From NCBI GenBank assembly GCA_024399135.1, contig JAKSHY010000001.1, forward strand, positions 310,001 to 374,000: a stretch of 64,000 bases of DNA, given 5' to 3'. The number at the start of each line of letters is the position of its first letter. The stretch's first letter is position 1. The notes beneath the pieces are model-generated. The model was not told the origin of the DNA. It saw only the letters and a list, made by a program, of their open reading frames with translations, and did no database searches. Both the position numbers and the translations under genes were made by a program. Positions 28,435 to 36,983 of this stretch are shown here, piece after piece. Origin of the DNA: Lachnospiraceae bacterium. GTDB lineage: Bacteria > Bacillota > Clostridia > Lachnospirales > Lachnospiraceae.

Positions 28435-31400
28435 TTATCTTTCCTTGCGATACTTTCCGATAGTATCCTTTAAATTATCAACATTGATAGGCTTTGATAT
28501 ATGATCACTCATTCCCGCCTCGAGTGATTTTTTGATATCCTCTGAAAAAGCATTTGCAGAGAGCGCTATAATTGGTATTGTAGCCGCATCCTTTCTATCC
28601 ATTCTTCTAATCACTTTAGTCGCTTCATATCCATTGAGAACAGGCATCATAATATCCATCAGAATTATATCAAATTCTCCGGCTTTTGATTCTCTGAACT
28701 TCGCAACAACGTCTCCACCGTCACTCGCACAGGTAACTATACAGCCTTCATCTTCCAATATATCAATTGCAATTTCCTGATTAAGCTCATTATCTTCAGC
28801 AAGAAGAATTTTGATTCCATTAAGGTCAATTAAAGAAATACTCTCATCTTCATCAGTTTCATTCACTTCACTTTCATCAATAACAAATGGAATAACTATA
28901 GTGAATTCCGTGCCTTTGTTAAATTCACTTGAGACCTCTATTGTTCCACCCATTAATGTTACGAGTTTTTTACTAATTGACATGCCAAGGCCTGTACCCT
29001 TGTACTCAGTTCTCGCACTTTCATGCTCTTGAATGAATGGCTCCCAGATATGATCCAAAAAATCCCTCTGCATACCAATTCCGGTATCTTTAATCTTAAA
29101 CTCGAACCAAGCCTTACCAACACTATGCCTTAATTCCCTGACAGAGAAAAATATCTTTCCACCATCATTGGTGAACTTAACAGAATTTCCAAGTACGTTA
29201 ATGAAAACCTGTCTTAACTGAAGCTCATCTCCAAGGACTCTGTAATATTCACTAGGACTAATATCTGTTACAAGCTCGATATCTCTGTCTAATAACTGAC
29301 CTCCGATTATAGAAACACAGTTATTAAAGATTACTCTTAAATCGATTCGCTTGTTTTCTATCTCTGTTTTTCCGCTTTCAATTTTACTAAGATCCAAAAT
29401 ATCATTAATCAGCTTAAGAAGCTGCTCTTCAGCCGTATGAACCTTTGTAAGACAGTCAGACACCTTTTCCTTGTCATCTATATGCTTCTGTGCCATATCA
29501 GTGAAGCCTTTAATAGCATTCATAGGAGTTCTGATATCATGAGACATATTAAACAGAAACTGTGTCTTAGCGTTATTCGCATTTTCTGCCTTTTCTTTTG
29601 CGTCTTCAAGCTCTTTTCTATGTAATTCTTCAAGTTTGAACTCTTCATCAACATTATGAAGTCCAACTATTATACCCTTAATATCACCATTCTCTTTTCG
29701 ATCAGCAAAAAAACGCATCTGATACTGAAGAACTTTCCCATCTATCAGCGCCTTAAAATTCACGTAATATGTAGTGTAAATATTAATGCCCTCAAGAATA
29801 GCTTCCTTAGTTGTCTTTTTTTCGAATTTTTCCTTTTCACTTTCATAGACACAGAATCTTGAAACCATCTTAAAACGTTCATATATGTTTTCTTCTTCCA
29901 TCCATCCTGGAATCAGTCTAAGAAGCTTCTCACTGGTTCTAAACTGTTCTATAACCTTTCCATCATCTTCAGAATCATCTACTAAATAGTAGTTAACACA
30001 CACATAATCATCTGCAAGACTTTCGATAATCTCCTGATCGACAAGCATCTTCTTTCTGTTCTTCCTATAGTTAAGATATAGATATATTGAAACCACCAGC
30101 ATGGCAGTAATTATTACTACTATATTAATAAATTCAGGATGGGTTCTTAAAAACTCACTAACAGTTAAATTATCAACGTCTGCCTCTGATATATGCTTGG
30201 CAACTAATGAACTAATCTCTGTCTTCGAAATATAGAGAATACTCTTATTAATAATATTAAGAAGCATATTTTCATCTATTCTGGTTGCGACACACATGTC
30301 ATATTGATCACTAAACACAACAAACTCGTAATCAGGAAGATAATGTTCAGCTATTCTCTGAAGAGCCGTGGCATGAGCAATGATACCATCTGCATTATCA
30401 TTCAAAACTTCACTAATATATTCTTTAGATGAATCGCAGACAATGAACTCAGTATCTGGGAACATTTCTCTGGCATAGCTGTCAGTCAAAATAAGATTAG
30501 TACCTCGTACAGCAATTTTTTTGATGTTATCTATGGATATTTTATTGGAGTAAAGCATACCCATAGGTATTGACATAAGTGTATTAGATATATTAACCCC
30601 AGTTTTCTCAGCATTATAATAGCTGTGATATACCGGTGTCATAATATCAATTTCTTTATTATTAAGAGCATTTAAAAGTTCTGTTGAAGAATCATATAAA
30701 GTCCATTCAATTCTTATATCACTTTGTGTATACTTTATAATTTTCTCAAATATCTCAGGAACTACACCCTCCACATTCCCACTTTTGCCATAGTATGTAT
30801 ATGGAATATCATTATTCAATCCTCCAATTCTAACAACCTCTTTTTGTCTTAACCATTCTCTTTCCTTGGTGGTTAAAGAACTAAGCAGCGGATTATCAGA
30901 ATAATAATGTTCGAAAAGACTTGAAAATAAAAACGGATCGGAATTATATATTTCATTTTGCGCATCGTTTAATTCCTTCAAAAGTTCAGGTCTATTCTTA
31001 CTTACTGCAAAATAGAAATCAGTAGTTCCCAATTTTTTTACACATGAAATATTGCTGGTAAGTGCTGTATCAAGGTCCAGTGATAGATCAATTTTTCCAT
31101 TCTTAAGATCAGCCCACTTTTCCTCAACTGTAGGATACTCGACAATTTTCATTTTCAAACCATTAGTATTAATAAAATCTTCTAAAAAAAACTTTTGATA
31201 GATTCCTTCCTCAACACCTATTACTTTATTATTAAGAGTAGATATATCATCAACATCTATGGATTCGTTATCAAGAGCCTTTGCTATGAAACTGTTTTCT
31301 TCTCCAATCTCCATATCAGGGAAAAGCATGGTTTTCTCACGTTCTTCCGTCTTCGTTACATCAGGAAGAATATCAATTTCACCTTTCTCAAGCATTTCAA

Positions 31401-31653
31401 TTAACGATGAAAAATCTCCATATACATATTCATACTTCCATCCTGTACGCTTGGAAATTTCCTGTAAAACGTCGTAAACATATCCTGATTTAACTACATC
31501 CGAAGATGCACCATTCATAAGACCAAGCGCCTCAGAATAGCCTACACGCACAACAACAGGGCTTTCGCCATTCTCTATAGAATAAACAAAAACCCCGCAT
31601 GTATTAATTAATATACATATTGAAATTAATAGTGAAACTAAAAATCTTTTCAT
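28435..31653 (-). CDS. Hybrid histidine kinase with two periplasmic solute-binding sensor domains
   Basis: 1072 residues. Signal peptide, then two SBP_bac_3 domains in tandem (about 33-265 and 275-490), a membrane helix near 508-527, a PAS-like region, HisKA with FNMSHDIRTPMNAIKGF, an ATPase domain (NVLGNSVKFT, KDTGIGMQ, GTGLGMS) and a receiver with ILMDIMMPVLNGYEAT and the Lys in SKPINVDN. The tandem binding domains are the BvgS/EvgS type and suggest an amino acid or related small ligand. Its ATG overlaps the stop of the XRE-REC gene (ATGA). The HPt gene follows. Confidence 0.93.
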   Translation of the reverse strand: MKRFLVSLLISICILINTCGVFVYSIENGESPVVVRVGYSEALGLMNGASSDVVKSGYVYDVLQEISKRTGWKYEYVYGDFSSLIEMLEKGEIDILPDVTKTEEREKTMLFPDMEIGEENSFIAKALDNESIDVDDISTLNNKVIGVEEGIYQKFFLEDFINTNGLKMKIVEYPTVEEKWADLKNGKIDLSLDLDTALTSNISCVKKLGTTDFYFAVSKNRPELLKELNDAQNEIYNSDPFLFSSLFEHYYSDNPLLSSLTTKEREWLRQKEVVRIGGLNNDIPYTYYGKSGNVEGVVPEIFEKIIKYTQSDIRIEWTLYDSSTELLNALNNKEIDIMTPVYHSYYNAEKTGVNISNTLMSIPMGMLYSNKISIDNIKKIAVRGTNLILTDSYAREMFPDTEFIVCDSSKEYISEVLNDNADGIIAHATALQRIAEHYLPDYEFVVFSDQYDMCVATRIDENMLLNIINKSILYISKTEISSLVAKHISEADVDNLTVSEFLRTHPEFINIVVIITAMLVVSIYLYLNYRKNRKKMLVDQEIIESLADDYVCVNYYLVDDSEDDGKVIEQFRTSEKLLRLIPGWMEEENIYERFKMVSRFCVYESEKEKFEKKTTKEAILEGINIYTTYYVNFKALIDGKVLQYQMRFFADRKENGDIKGIIVGLHNVDEEFKLEELHRKELEDAKEKAENANNAKTQFLFNMSHDIRTPMNAIKGFTDMAQKHIDDKEKVSDCLTKVHTAEEQLLKLINDILDLSKIESGKTEIENKRIDLRVIFNNCVSIIGGQLLDRDIELVTDISPSEYYRVLGDELQLRQVFINVLGNSVKFTNDGGKIFFSVRELRHSVGKAWFEFKIKDTGIGMQRDFLDHIWEPFIQEHESARTEYKGTGLGMSISKKLVTLMGGTIEVSSEFNKGTEFTIVIPFVIDESEVNETDEDESISLIDLNGIKILLAEDNELNQEIAIDILEDEGCIVTCASDGGDVVAKFRESKAGEFDIILMDIMMPVLNGYEATKVIRRMDRKDAATIPIIALSANAFSEDIKKSLEAGMSDHISKPINVDNLKDTIGKYRKER

Positions 31654-32501
31654 AGATCCTTTGAAACTATATCAATAATTTTGTCTACAGAAACAGGCTT
31701 TGAAAGATGCTCGTTCATACCTGCAGCCTTTGATTTTAAGACCTCTTCCTCTCCAGAATTAGCAGAGAATGCAAATATTAATACATTCTTATCCTTCTCA
31801 CGGATTTTTCTTGCAGCCTCATAGCCATCCATTATAGGCATAACAATATCCATTAATATGAAATCGTATGTATTTCTCTGTGCCATTTCGAAGGCCACCT
31901 TACCATTGATTGCTTCATCAACAATAATTCCACAATCCTCAAGGCTTACCTTAGTAATTTCTCTATTAAGCGCATCATCCTCAGCTAAAAGACAACGTTT
32001 TCCTTCAAGAACATTTTCATTAGTTAATCCTACAGAAATAGAGGCTAAATCAATACCATCATTAAGATAATTATTAATCTGATTCTTAGCCTTCTGGATT
32101 CTTTCGATACATTCAGTAACTATAACCTCATCCTTTGAATGTTTTTTCGCAAGATCAACACTTCCGCCAATGATATTCATACCATTTCTAACATCTCTGT
32201 TGATATCATTTAAATAATCTATTGTTTTCTTCTGAGTAGAAATCTGATTTTCTAAAATATCAATCTTATTACGAACTCTGTCATTTAATAGATCATCTGG
32301 CTCCTCATCTGGGAAAACAAGTCTATATTCATATTGAACTCCTAAACACTTTAATAATTCTAAGAATTCCTCATATCCTAACGATTCTCTATTAATCTTC
32401 TTACCTAAGTTCTGAGGCGACTGGTTGGATCTTCTCGAAAGCTCAACCATGGTCACATTTAATTTCTTACAGGTATCTTTAATAATGTTTGCTAAACTCA
32501 T
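31650..32501 (-). CDS. XRE-type HTH, degenerate DHp, receiver protein
   Basis: 283 residues from the ATG at 32501, which has AGGAGG eight bases before; the frame's earlier ATG at 32603 lies inside the mntP end and lacks a site. Residues 1-60 are an XRE-like HTH (MVELSRRSNQSPQNLGKKINRE). Residues about 96-155 align without gaps to the DHp of the kinase encoded next (YLNDINRDVRNGMNIIGG against FLFNMSHDIRTPMNAIKG), but the phospho-acceptor His is Arg102 and no ATPase domain follows. Residues 167-283 are a receiver with D175/D176, D218 in ILMDIVMPIMDG and K268. Placing the HTH first and receiver last reverses normal response regulators. It overlaps the kinase gene by four bases. Domain calls are by eye. 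Confidence 0.85.
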   Translation of the reverse strand: MSLANIIKDTCKKLNVTMVELSRRSNQSPQNLGKKINRESLGYEEFLELLKCLGVQYEYRLVFPDEEPDDLLNDRVRNKIDILENQISTQKKTIDYLNDINRDVRNGMNIIGGSVDLAKKHSKDEVIVTECIERIQKAKNQINNYLNDGIDLASISVGLTNENVLEGKRCLLAEDDALNREITKVSLEDCGIIVDEAINGKVAFEMAQRNTYDFILMDIVMPIMDGYEAARKIREKDKNVLIFAFSANSGEEEVLKSKAAGMNEHLSKPVSVDKIIDIVSKDL

Positions 32502-32575
32502 ATTATTTATCCTCCTAGCGATAACTTTATTATACATCATATAACCCAAAAAGAAAATAAATAAGTTTATAAATA

Positions 32576-32607
32576 TACAAAAGGGTGTATTAGAAGAATA
32601 CACCCTT
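32576..32607 (-). terminator. Intrinsic terminator overlapping the mntP stop codon
   Basis: Perfect 11-base stem AAGGGTGTATT (32581-32591) with AATACACCCTT (32597-32607), five-base loop, followed on the minus strand by TTTTGTATATTTAT. The stem includes the last codons of mntP, and separates it from the phosphorelay operon. Confidence 0.82.
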
Positions 32608-33165
32608 AACGAAAATCTCTATTCCTATAAGTATTAATATAACGCCACCAAGTATCTGCGCCTTCCCGGAAAGCTTAGTCCCAAACTTCTTTCCAAGCAT
32701 TAAGCCTGCTATACATATCACATATGTCACTACACATATGATTAGGGAAGCTATAATTGCTTTAATAACACCATAATCCGAAATAGTGAATCCAACCGAC
32801 AGCGCATCAATCGAGGTTGCGATTCCCTGAATTATTAGTGCAGAAAATCCAACTGCCGCTGTTTCTTCATCCCCACCTCTGATTCCATCGATTAACATCT
32901 TCCCGCCAATGAACAGTAAAAGGAAAAGTGCTATCCACGGTATATATTTTTCGAAGAATTTGAAATAATTGACCAGCGTATGTACAAAGAACCACCCAAG
33001 CATAGGCATCAGAGCCTGAAAAGCTCCGAAGGTTCCTGCTATCAATGTCATTTTTGACTTCTTCATTTTAGGCTCACTAAGTCCATTAGCAAGCGAAACT
33101 GAAAACGCATCCATTGCGAGTCCTACTCCCAACAAAATGCTGTTCATCACAAAGATATAGTCCAC
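32590..33165 (-). CDS. mntP: Manganese efflux pump MntP
   Basis: 191 residues with six membrane helices and the family motifs GLAMDAFSVSLANGL and GIATSIDALSVGF. It exports Mn2+. The start is a GTG at 33165 (GTGGACTAT) after AGGAGGGG; the next ATG is at position 7. It begins 18 bases after the Rad50-like gene, and no manganese riboswitch is visible upstream, so its regulation here is not the usual yybP-ykoY type. Confidence 0.93.
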   Translation of the reverse strand: MDYIFVMNSILLGVGLAMDAFSVSLANGLSEPKMKKSKMTLIAGTFGAFQALMPMLGWFFVHTLVNYFKFFEKYIPWIALFLLLFIGGKMLIDGIRGGDEETAAVGFSALIIQGIATSIDALSVGFTISDYGVIKAIIASLIICVVTYVICIAGLMLGKKFGTKLSGKAQILGGVILILIGIEIFVKGVFF

Positions 33166-33183
33166 AATCCTACCCCTCCTAAA

Positions 33184-35823
33184 TTAACACCTTGAATTAC
33201 TACAGGTAAAATATATAATCTGGTATTTCTTTGAAATTTCACCCAAGAATTCTTTAGTAGCTTCAAGCTTTTCATCATCAAGATTGGTAAATGGATCATC
33301 CATAATAATGAAAGGCTCCTCACTTTCATACATCGCGTCAATTAGTGAAAGTCTAAGGCATATTCCAACAAGATCCCTATATCCTAAGCTTAATGAATTA
33401 ATCTCTCTTTGCTTTCCAAGTTCATCAACAGTAATATTAGTATTAGCATCAATCTTAAACTTATGAGATGCCATTCCAGCAATTAATTCAAAATATGAGC
33501 CGAAGCTATTCAATATAGGATCAGTATATTTTGATGTTAATCTCTCCTTAGCTAATGAAAGCTTTTCCTTCGCAAGACTTAAACACTCAAACTTCTTTTG
33601 CTCTACTTTTTGAATTTCTTTTAGTTCTTCAAGCCTTACTTTATTTTCTTCAAGATTGTCGAGCTTAACTGCGATTTCATCAATTCCTTTTTCGTAGAAA
33701 TTAAGCTTGTTTCTGACATTATCAATCTCACTATTCAAGCTATTATTCTTATTCGCAAGATCAAGAAGTGTACCCTCTTCATCAGCTTTCGAATCAGTAA
33801 CTTTAATCTCCTCTAGCAAAGAAACATCATTTTTCTTTTCGAATTCATCAAGTAGCTTTTCATCTTCATTATATTTTAAGGATGCTCTTAAGAAATGCTC
33901 TGTATTTTTCCTAATATTCTTAATAGCCAAAGCCGGATTTTCGTTTTTCTCGAATAAATATTTATCAAAGAATAATGAAATCATCTTCTTAAGTTCACTT
34001 AGTTTTTCATTATTCACAGAACTTGTTTTTGCTTTTTCTTTTAAATCATTATATGCATTAACATCAGCTCGTAATCCATAATAAGCATCACTTATATTAT
34101 CTATCTCGAAGATGACATGATTGTCATTTAAGAATCCAACAAGTTCATTATTCAACCTGTGATATTCTTCATCATCATCCTTATCGGATTTATATATTGC
34201 CTTTTTCTTTAATGAATTATACTCAAAAGACTCATTTAAAATCTCGTGTAAATATATAGATGCTGTTTCTTCGGAAAATATCTTCCCATGGTGAATAAGA
34301 TATTCTGAGACCTCATCAGTAGTTTCATCTATATAATCTAAATCCTCAGCAATTTTCATCTGAAGATCATTTGCTTCAAGTAATGCTTCCTTTAATGATT
34401 TTGACGACTTCTTTAAAAGCTTTATAGCTATTCCACATATCAGGCAAACAGCGCCTAATCCTATTGCCACGAATGCAATAGAATGTTTAGTATTATCCAG
34501 TGCGAGCAAAAGTCCGGCACCTGTCATCAAAAGGACTATTCCAAGGATAATTAGTAATAATGAACCCTTATTATCTTCACCCTTTTTAATTGTAGCTTTA
34601 AGCATATTTAGTGATGCTCTGTTCGATGGAAGTGAATTCTTCCTTACATTTCTTTCATTCCACTTTCCTATCACAGAATTAATAGTAGCATCATCATTTC
34701 CAAACATTCTTTCAAGGGTGTCTAATCGCTCCTCTTCGTAATCCCTCATGGAGTTTTGATTAACAGCCTTTGACAGTCTTAAATAATCACCTAATTTCGA
34801 TATCTTTTCATCTATTTCATTCAAAGATGGCACGTTATCCCAAAAGCGATTTTTTAATTTCTCATATCTTAAGAGTTCTTCTTCATTTAACGCTGAAACA
34901 TCTGATACTGCCCTCATCTTTTCATACGATGATATATTCTCTTCAGTTATGTCTATTTCATCTATTGAAGGGATATCACCCTTAAAGAACTGCTTCGCAT
35001 TTTCGTAATCAGTCTTAGCGTTAGCAAAATTCCCCTTAAGTCTCTCCCATTCCTTCTTTTCATCCTGAAATGACTTATTTTTAGAAGCATTAAGCTGATC
35101 ATCCTGAACCTTTTTAATTTCAAGCTGCAACTCTTCATATCTTTTCTTCTCGTTATCAATCAATTCATGATATTCTTCGAAGCTTTTCTTAAGCTGCTCT
35201 TCGTCCTTAACTACTCGCTCTAATTCTGCAATTTCAGTTTTTCTTTTATTTATTGAACCTGTACTTCTAGATGGAGTAAGAGAATTAAGCAATGCCGTAA
35301 GCTTGGCACTGGCATTTTCAAAATTATTTAAATCATTAGTATTATCTGTAAGATTACCTATCTTTGCGTTAATATCATCAGAAGCCTTTGTTTCACATGA
35401 ATTCTGACCAATAAAGATGGTTCTCATGAATGATTCACTATTAATTCCGAAAATTTCTTCTCCTATATCTTTTGAATAATCATTCGAAATAAGATTCGTA
35501 TCATAGTCCCTTAATTCGAATTCATCATTATTTTCCTTATCTGCGAAAATTCTCGTTATTTCGTATTTTTTAGAATCAATCTCGAAAACAAGCTTTCCTC
35601 CGAAGACTCCGCCCTGCCATGGCTTATATCTTTTTCGCTCATTCTCATCTATGCTTCTTTTCCTGTCACCCTCAAGGCCATAGAACATAGCTCGAACGAA
35701 GGAAGCAAATGTACTCTTTCCCCAGCCATTTCCCTCGCAGATTGTATTAAGACCATTTTCGAACGAGAAGCTTTCATCATGCAGTCTTCCGAAATTTTCA
35801 ACATTACATGAAATTAATCGCAT
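33184..35823 (-). CDS. Rad50/SbcC-like ATPase with an internal membrane hairpin (YhaN-like)
   Basis: 879 residues. N-terminal Walker A in CEGNGWGKSTFASFVRAMFYGL, two long coiled-coil arms, and C-terminal signature LSLGYRDLVGICLRLSL with Walker B FIIMDDPFTNLDDEKL. In the middle (about 410-465) lie two hydrophobic helices (LLLIILGIVLLMTGAGLLLAL and FVAIGLGAVCLICGIAI), so the hinge is membrane-embedded, as in Bacillus YhaN. Partner of the nuclease encoded upstream, whose stop codon shares a base with this ATG (TGATG). Expected role: DNA end processing at or near the membrane. Confidence 0.9.
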   Translation of the reverse strand: MRLISCNVENFGRLHDESFSFENGLNTICEGNGWGKSTFASFVRAMFYGLEGDRKRSIDENERKRYKPWQGGVFGGKLVFEIDSKKYEITRIFADKENNDEFELRDYDTNLISNDYSKDIGEEIFGINSESFMRTIFIGQNSCETKASDDINAKIGNLTDNTNDLNNFENASAKLTALLNSLTPSRSTGSINKRKTEIAELERVVKDEEQLKKSFEEYHELIDNEKKRYEELQLEIKKVQDDQLNASKNKSFQDEKKEWERLKGNFANAKTDYENAKQFFKGDIPSIDEIDITEENISSYEKMRAVSDVSALNEEELLRYEKLKNRFWDNVPSLNEIDEKISKLGDYLRLSKAVNQNSMRDYEEERLDTLERMFGNDDATINSVIGKWNERNVRKNSLPSNRASLNMLKATIKKGEDNKGSLLLIILGIVLLMTGAGLLLALDNTKHSIAFVAIGLGAVCLICGIAIKLLKKSSKSLKEALLEANDLQMKIAEDLDYIDETTDEVSEYLIHHGKIFSEETASIYLHEILNESFEYNSLKKKAIYKSDKDDDEEYHRLNNELVGFLNDNHVIFEIDNISDAYYGLRADVNAYNDLKEKAKTSSVNNEKLSELKKMISLFFDKYLFEKNENPALAIKNIRKNTEHFLRASLKYNEDEKLLDEFEKKNDVSLLEEIKVTDSKADEEGTLLDLANKNNSLNSEIDNVRNKLNFYEKGIDEIAVKLDNLEENKVRLEELKEIQKVEQKKFECLSLAKEKLSLAKERLTSKYTDPILNSFGSYFELIAGMASHKFKIDANTNITVDELGKQREINSLSLGYRDLVGICLRLSLIDAMYESEEPFIIMDDPFTNLDDEKLEATKEFLGEISKKYQIIYFTCSNSRC

Positions 35824-36923
35824 CAGTTAACCTCCTCATTCGCTATTGCCTGAAGTCCGTAACGAATAATAACCATCTTGTCGTCATCTGCTATCGCTGA
35901 ATCATCCAGCACCTGCCTTACGAATTCTCCCTTTAACGACTCATCAAGACGGTAATCTTCTATATCAACCTTAAGCGATGTTTCATCATATATTTTTACG
36001 AAGAAAAAGCGATCCTCATACCTTGAGAGAATGTAATTGATATCTTTTTCGCATTCGACATCAAGAGCACCCTTAAGAACTATTTTCATTAAATCTATTG
36101 TTCGATACTTAGGATCATTTATTTTACTATCTATAATTTCAATAATTTTCGATGTAGTCGTGGCACCTTCAATATCCACCTCAAGTTCATGAAGCTTTCT
36201 ATAAGCAAATGGTACGAATTTTCTTTCTATATCACCTGTGTTCTCGTCAACTTCAAGAAAAACGAAGCCATGTTCTCCAACCTCGTCGAAGCCTCTACCT
36301 TCAAGGCATCCTGGATAACAGTATATAGCTCTTGGATCCAGTCTTTCTTCTTTATATGCATGAATATGTCCAAGCGCGAGATAATCAATCCCTTTATTTC
36401 TAAGAGCTTTTAAGTTAATGATTTCAGTTTTGTCTTTAGCATTGCCTTCACTTTCCTGCCCATGAAGCATAACAATGTTGGTTTTCTCCTGGTCAAGCAC
36501 CAAAGAAAGGTATGCAACATTTGAATTATCCTTGTTAAGTTCAAGACCTGTTATGGCTATCTTCCCCTCAAGTTCATAATATGTTTTCCATTCCGATGAA
36601 AAGAGCTTAAGATTATGTGGAAGCTCATCAAGTCCAGTTAGGAAATTATCGTTATCATGATTTCCCTTTAGATAGTAAAAAGATATAGTTTCATTCTTCA
36701 TAATAAGATCAAGAACCATGTTTTTAGTTGTAACGCTAATAGAGGCAGTATCAAACATGTCTCCCACTATCAAAATGACATTAACGTCATTTTCTGCGGC
36801 ATAATCCACCATTCTTGAAAATGTATTTAAAAGTTCGCTTTTTCTTTTCTTCGCCTTTTCTTTATCAAGATTCGCATTCATTTTCGAATCAAGATGAAGA
36901 TCTGCACAATGAATTATCTTCAT
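35823..36923 (-). CDS. DNA repair metallophosphoesterase (SbcD/Mre11-like, YhaO-like)
   Basis: 366 residues. Phosphoesterase motifs are intact: CADLHLDS, VGDMFD, LKGNHDND, MLHGQESEG and ALGHIHAYK. It should form the nuclease half of an Mre11-Rad50-like complex with the following ATPase gene, to which it is translationally coupled. The C-terminal ~120 residues are the capping region. Confidence 0.92.
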   Translation of the reverse strand: MKIIHCADLHLDSKMNANLDKEKAKKRKSELLNTFSRMVDYAAENDVNVILIVGDMFDTASISVTTKNMVLDLIMKNETISFYYLKGNHDNDNFLTGLDELPHNLKLFSSEWKTYYELEGKIAITGLELNKDNSNVAYLSLVLDQEKTNIVMLHGQESEGNAKDKTEIINLKALRNKGIDYLALGHIHAYKEERLDPRAIYCYPGCLEGRGFDEVGEHGFVFLEVDENTGDIERKFVPFAYRKLHELEVDIEGATTTSKIIEIIDSKINDPKYRTIDLMKIVLKGALDVECEKDINYILSRYEDRFFFVKIYDETSLKVDIEDYRLDESLKGEFVRQVLDDSAIADDDKMVIIRYGLQAIANEEVN

Positions 36924-36983
36924 AGCTACTCCAGTTATTTAGAACATAATTTCATATCACACATATCCATGCAGATACTAATA

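Noticed and set aside
33166..33183. Manganese riboswitch ahead of mntP
   Set aside because: Only 18 bases separate it from the upstream gene, which is too short for the yybP-ykoY element.
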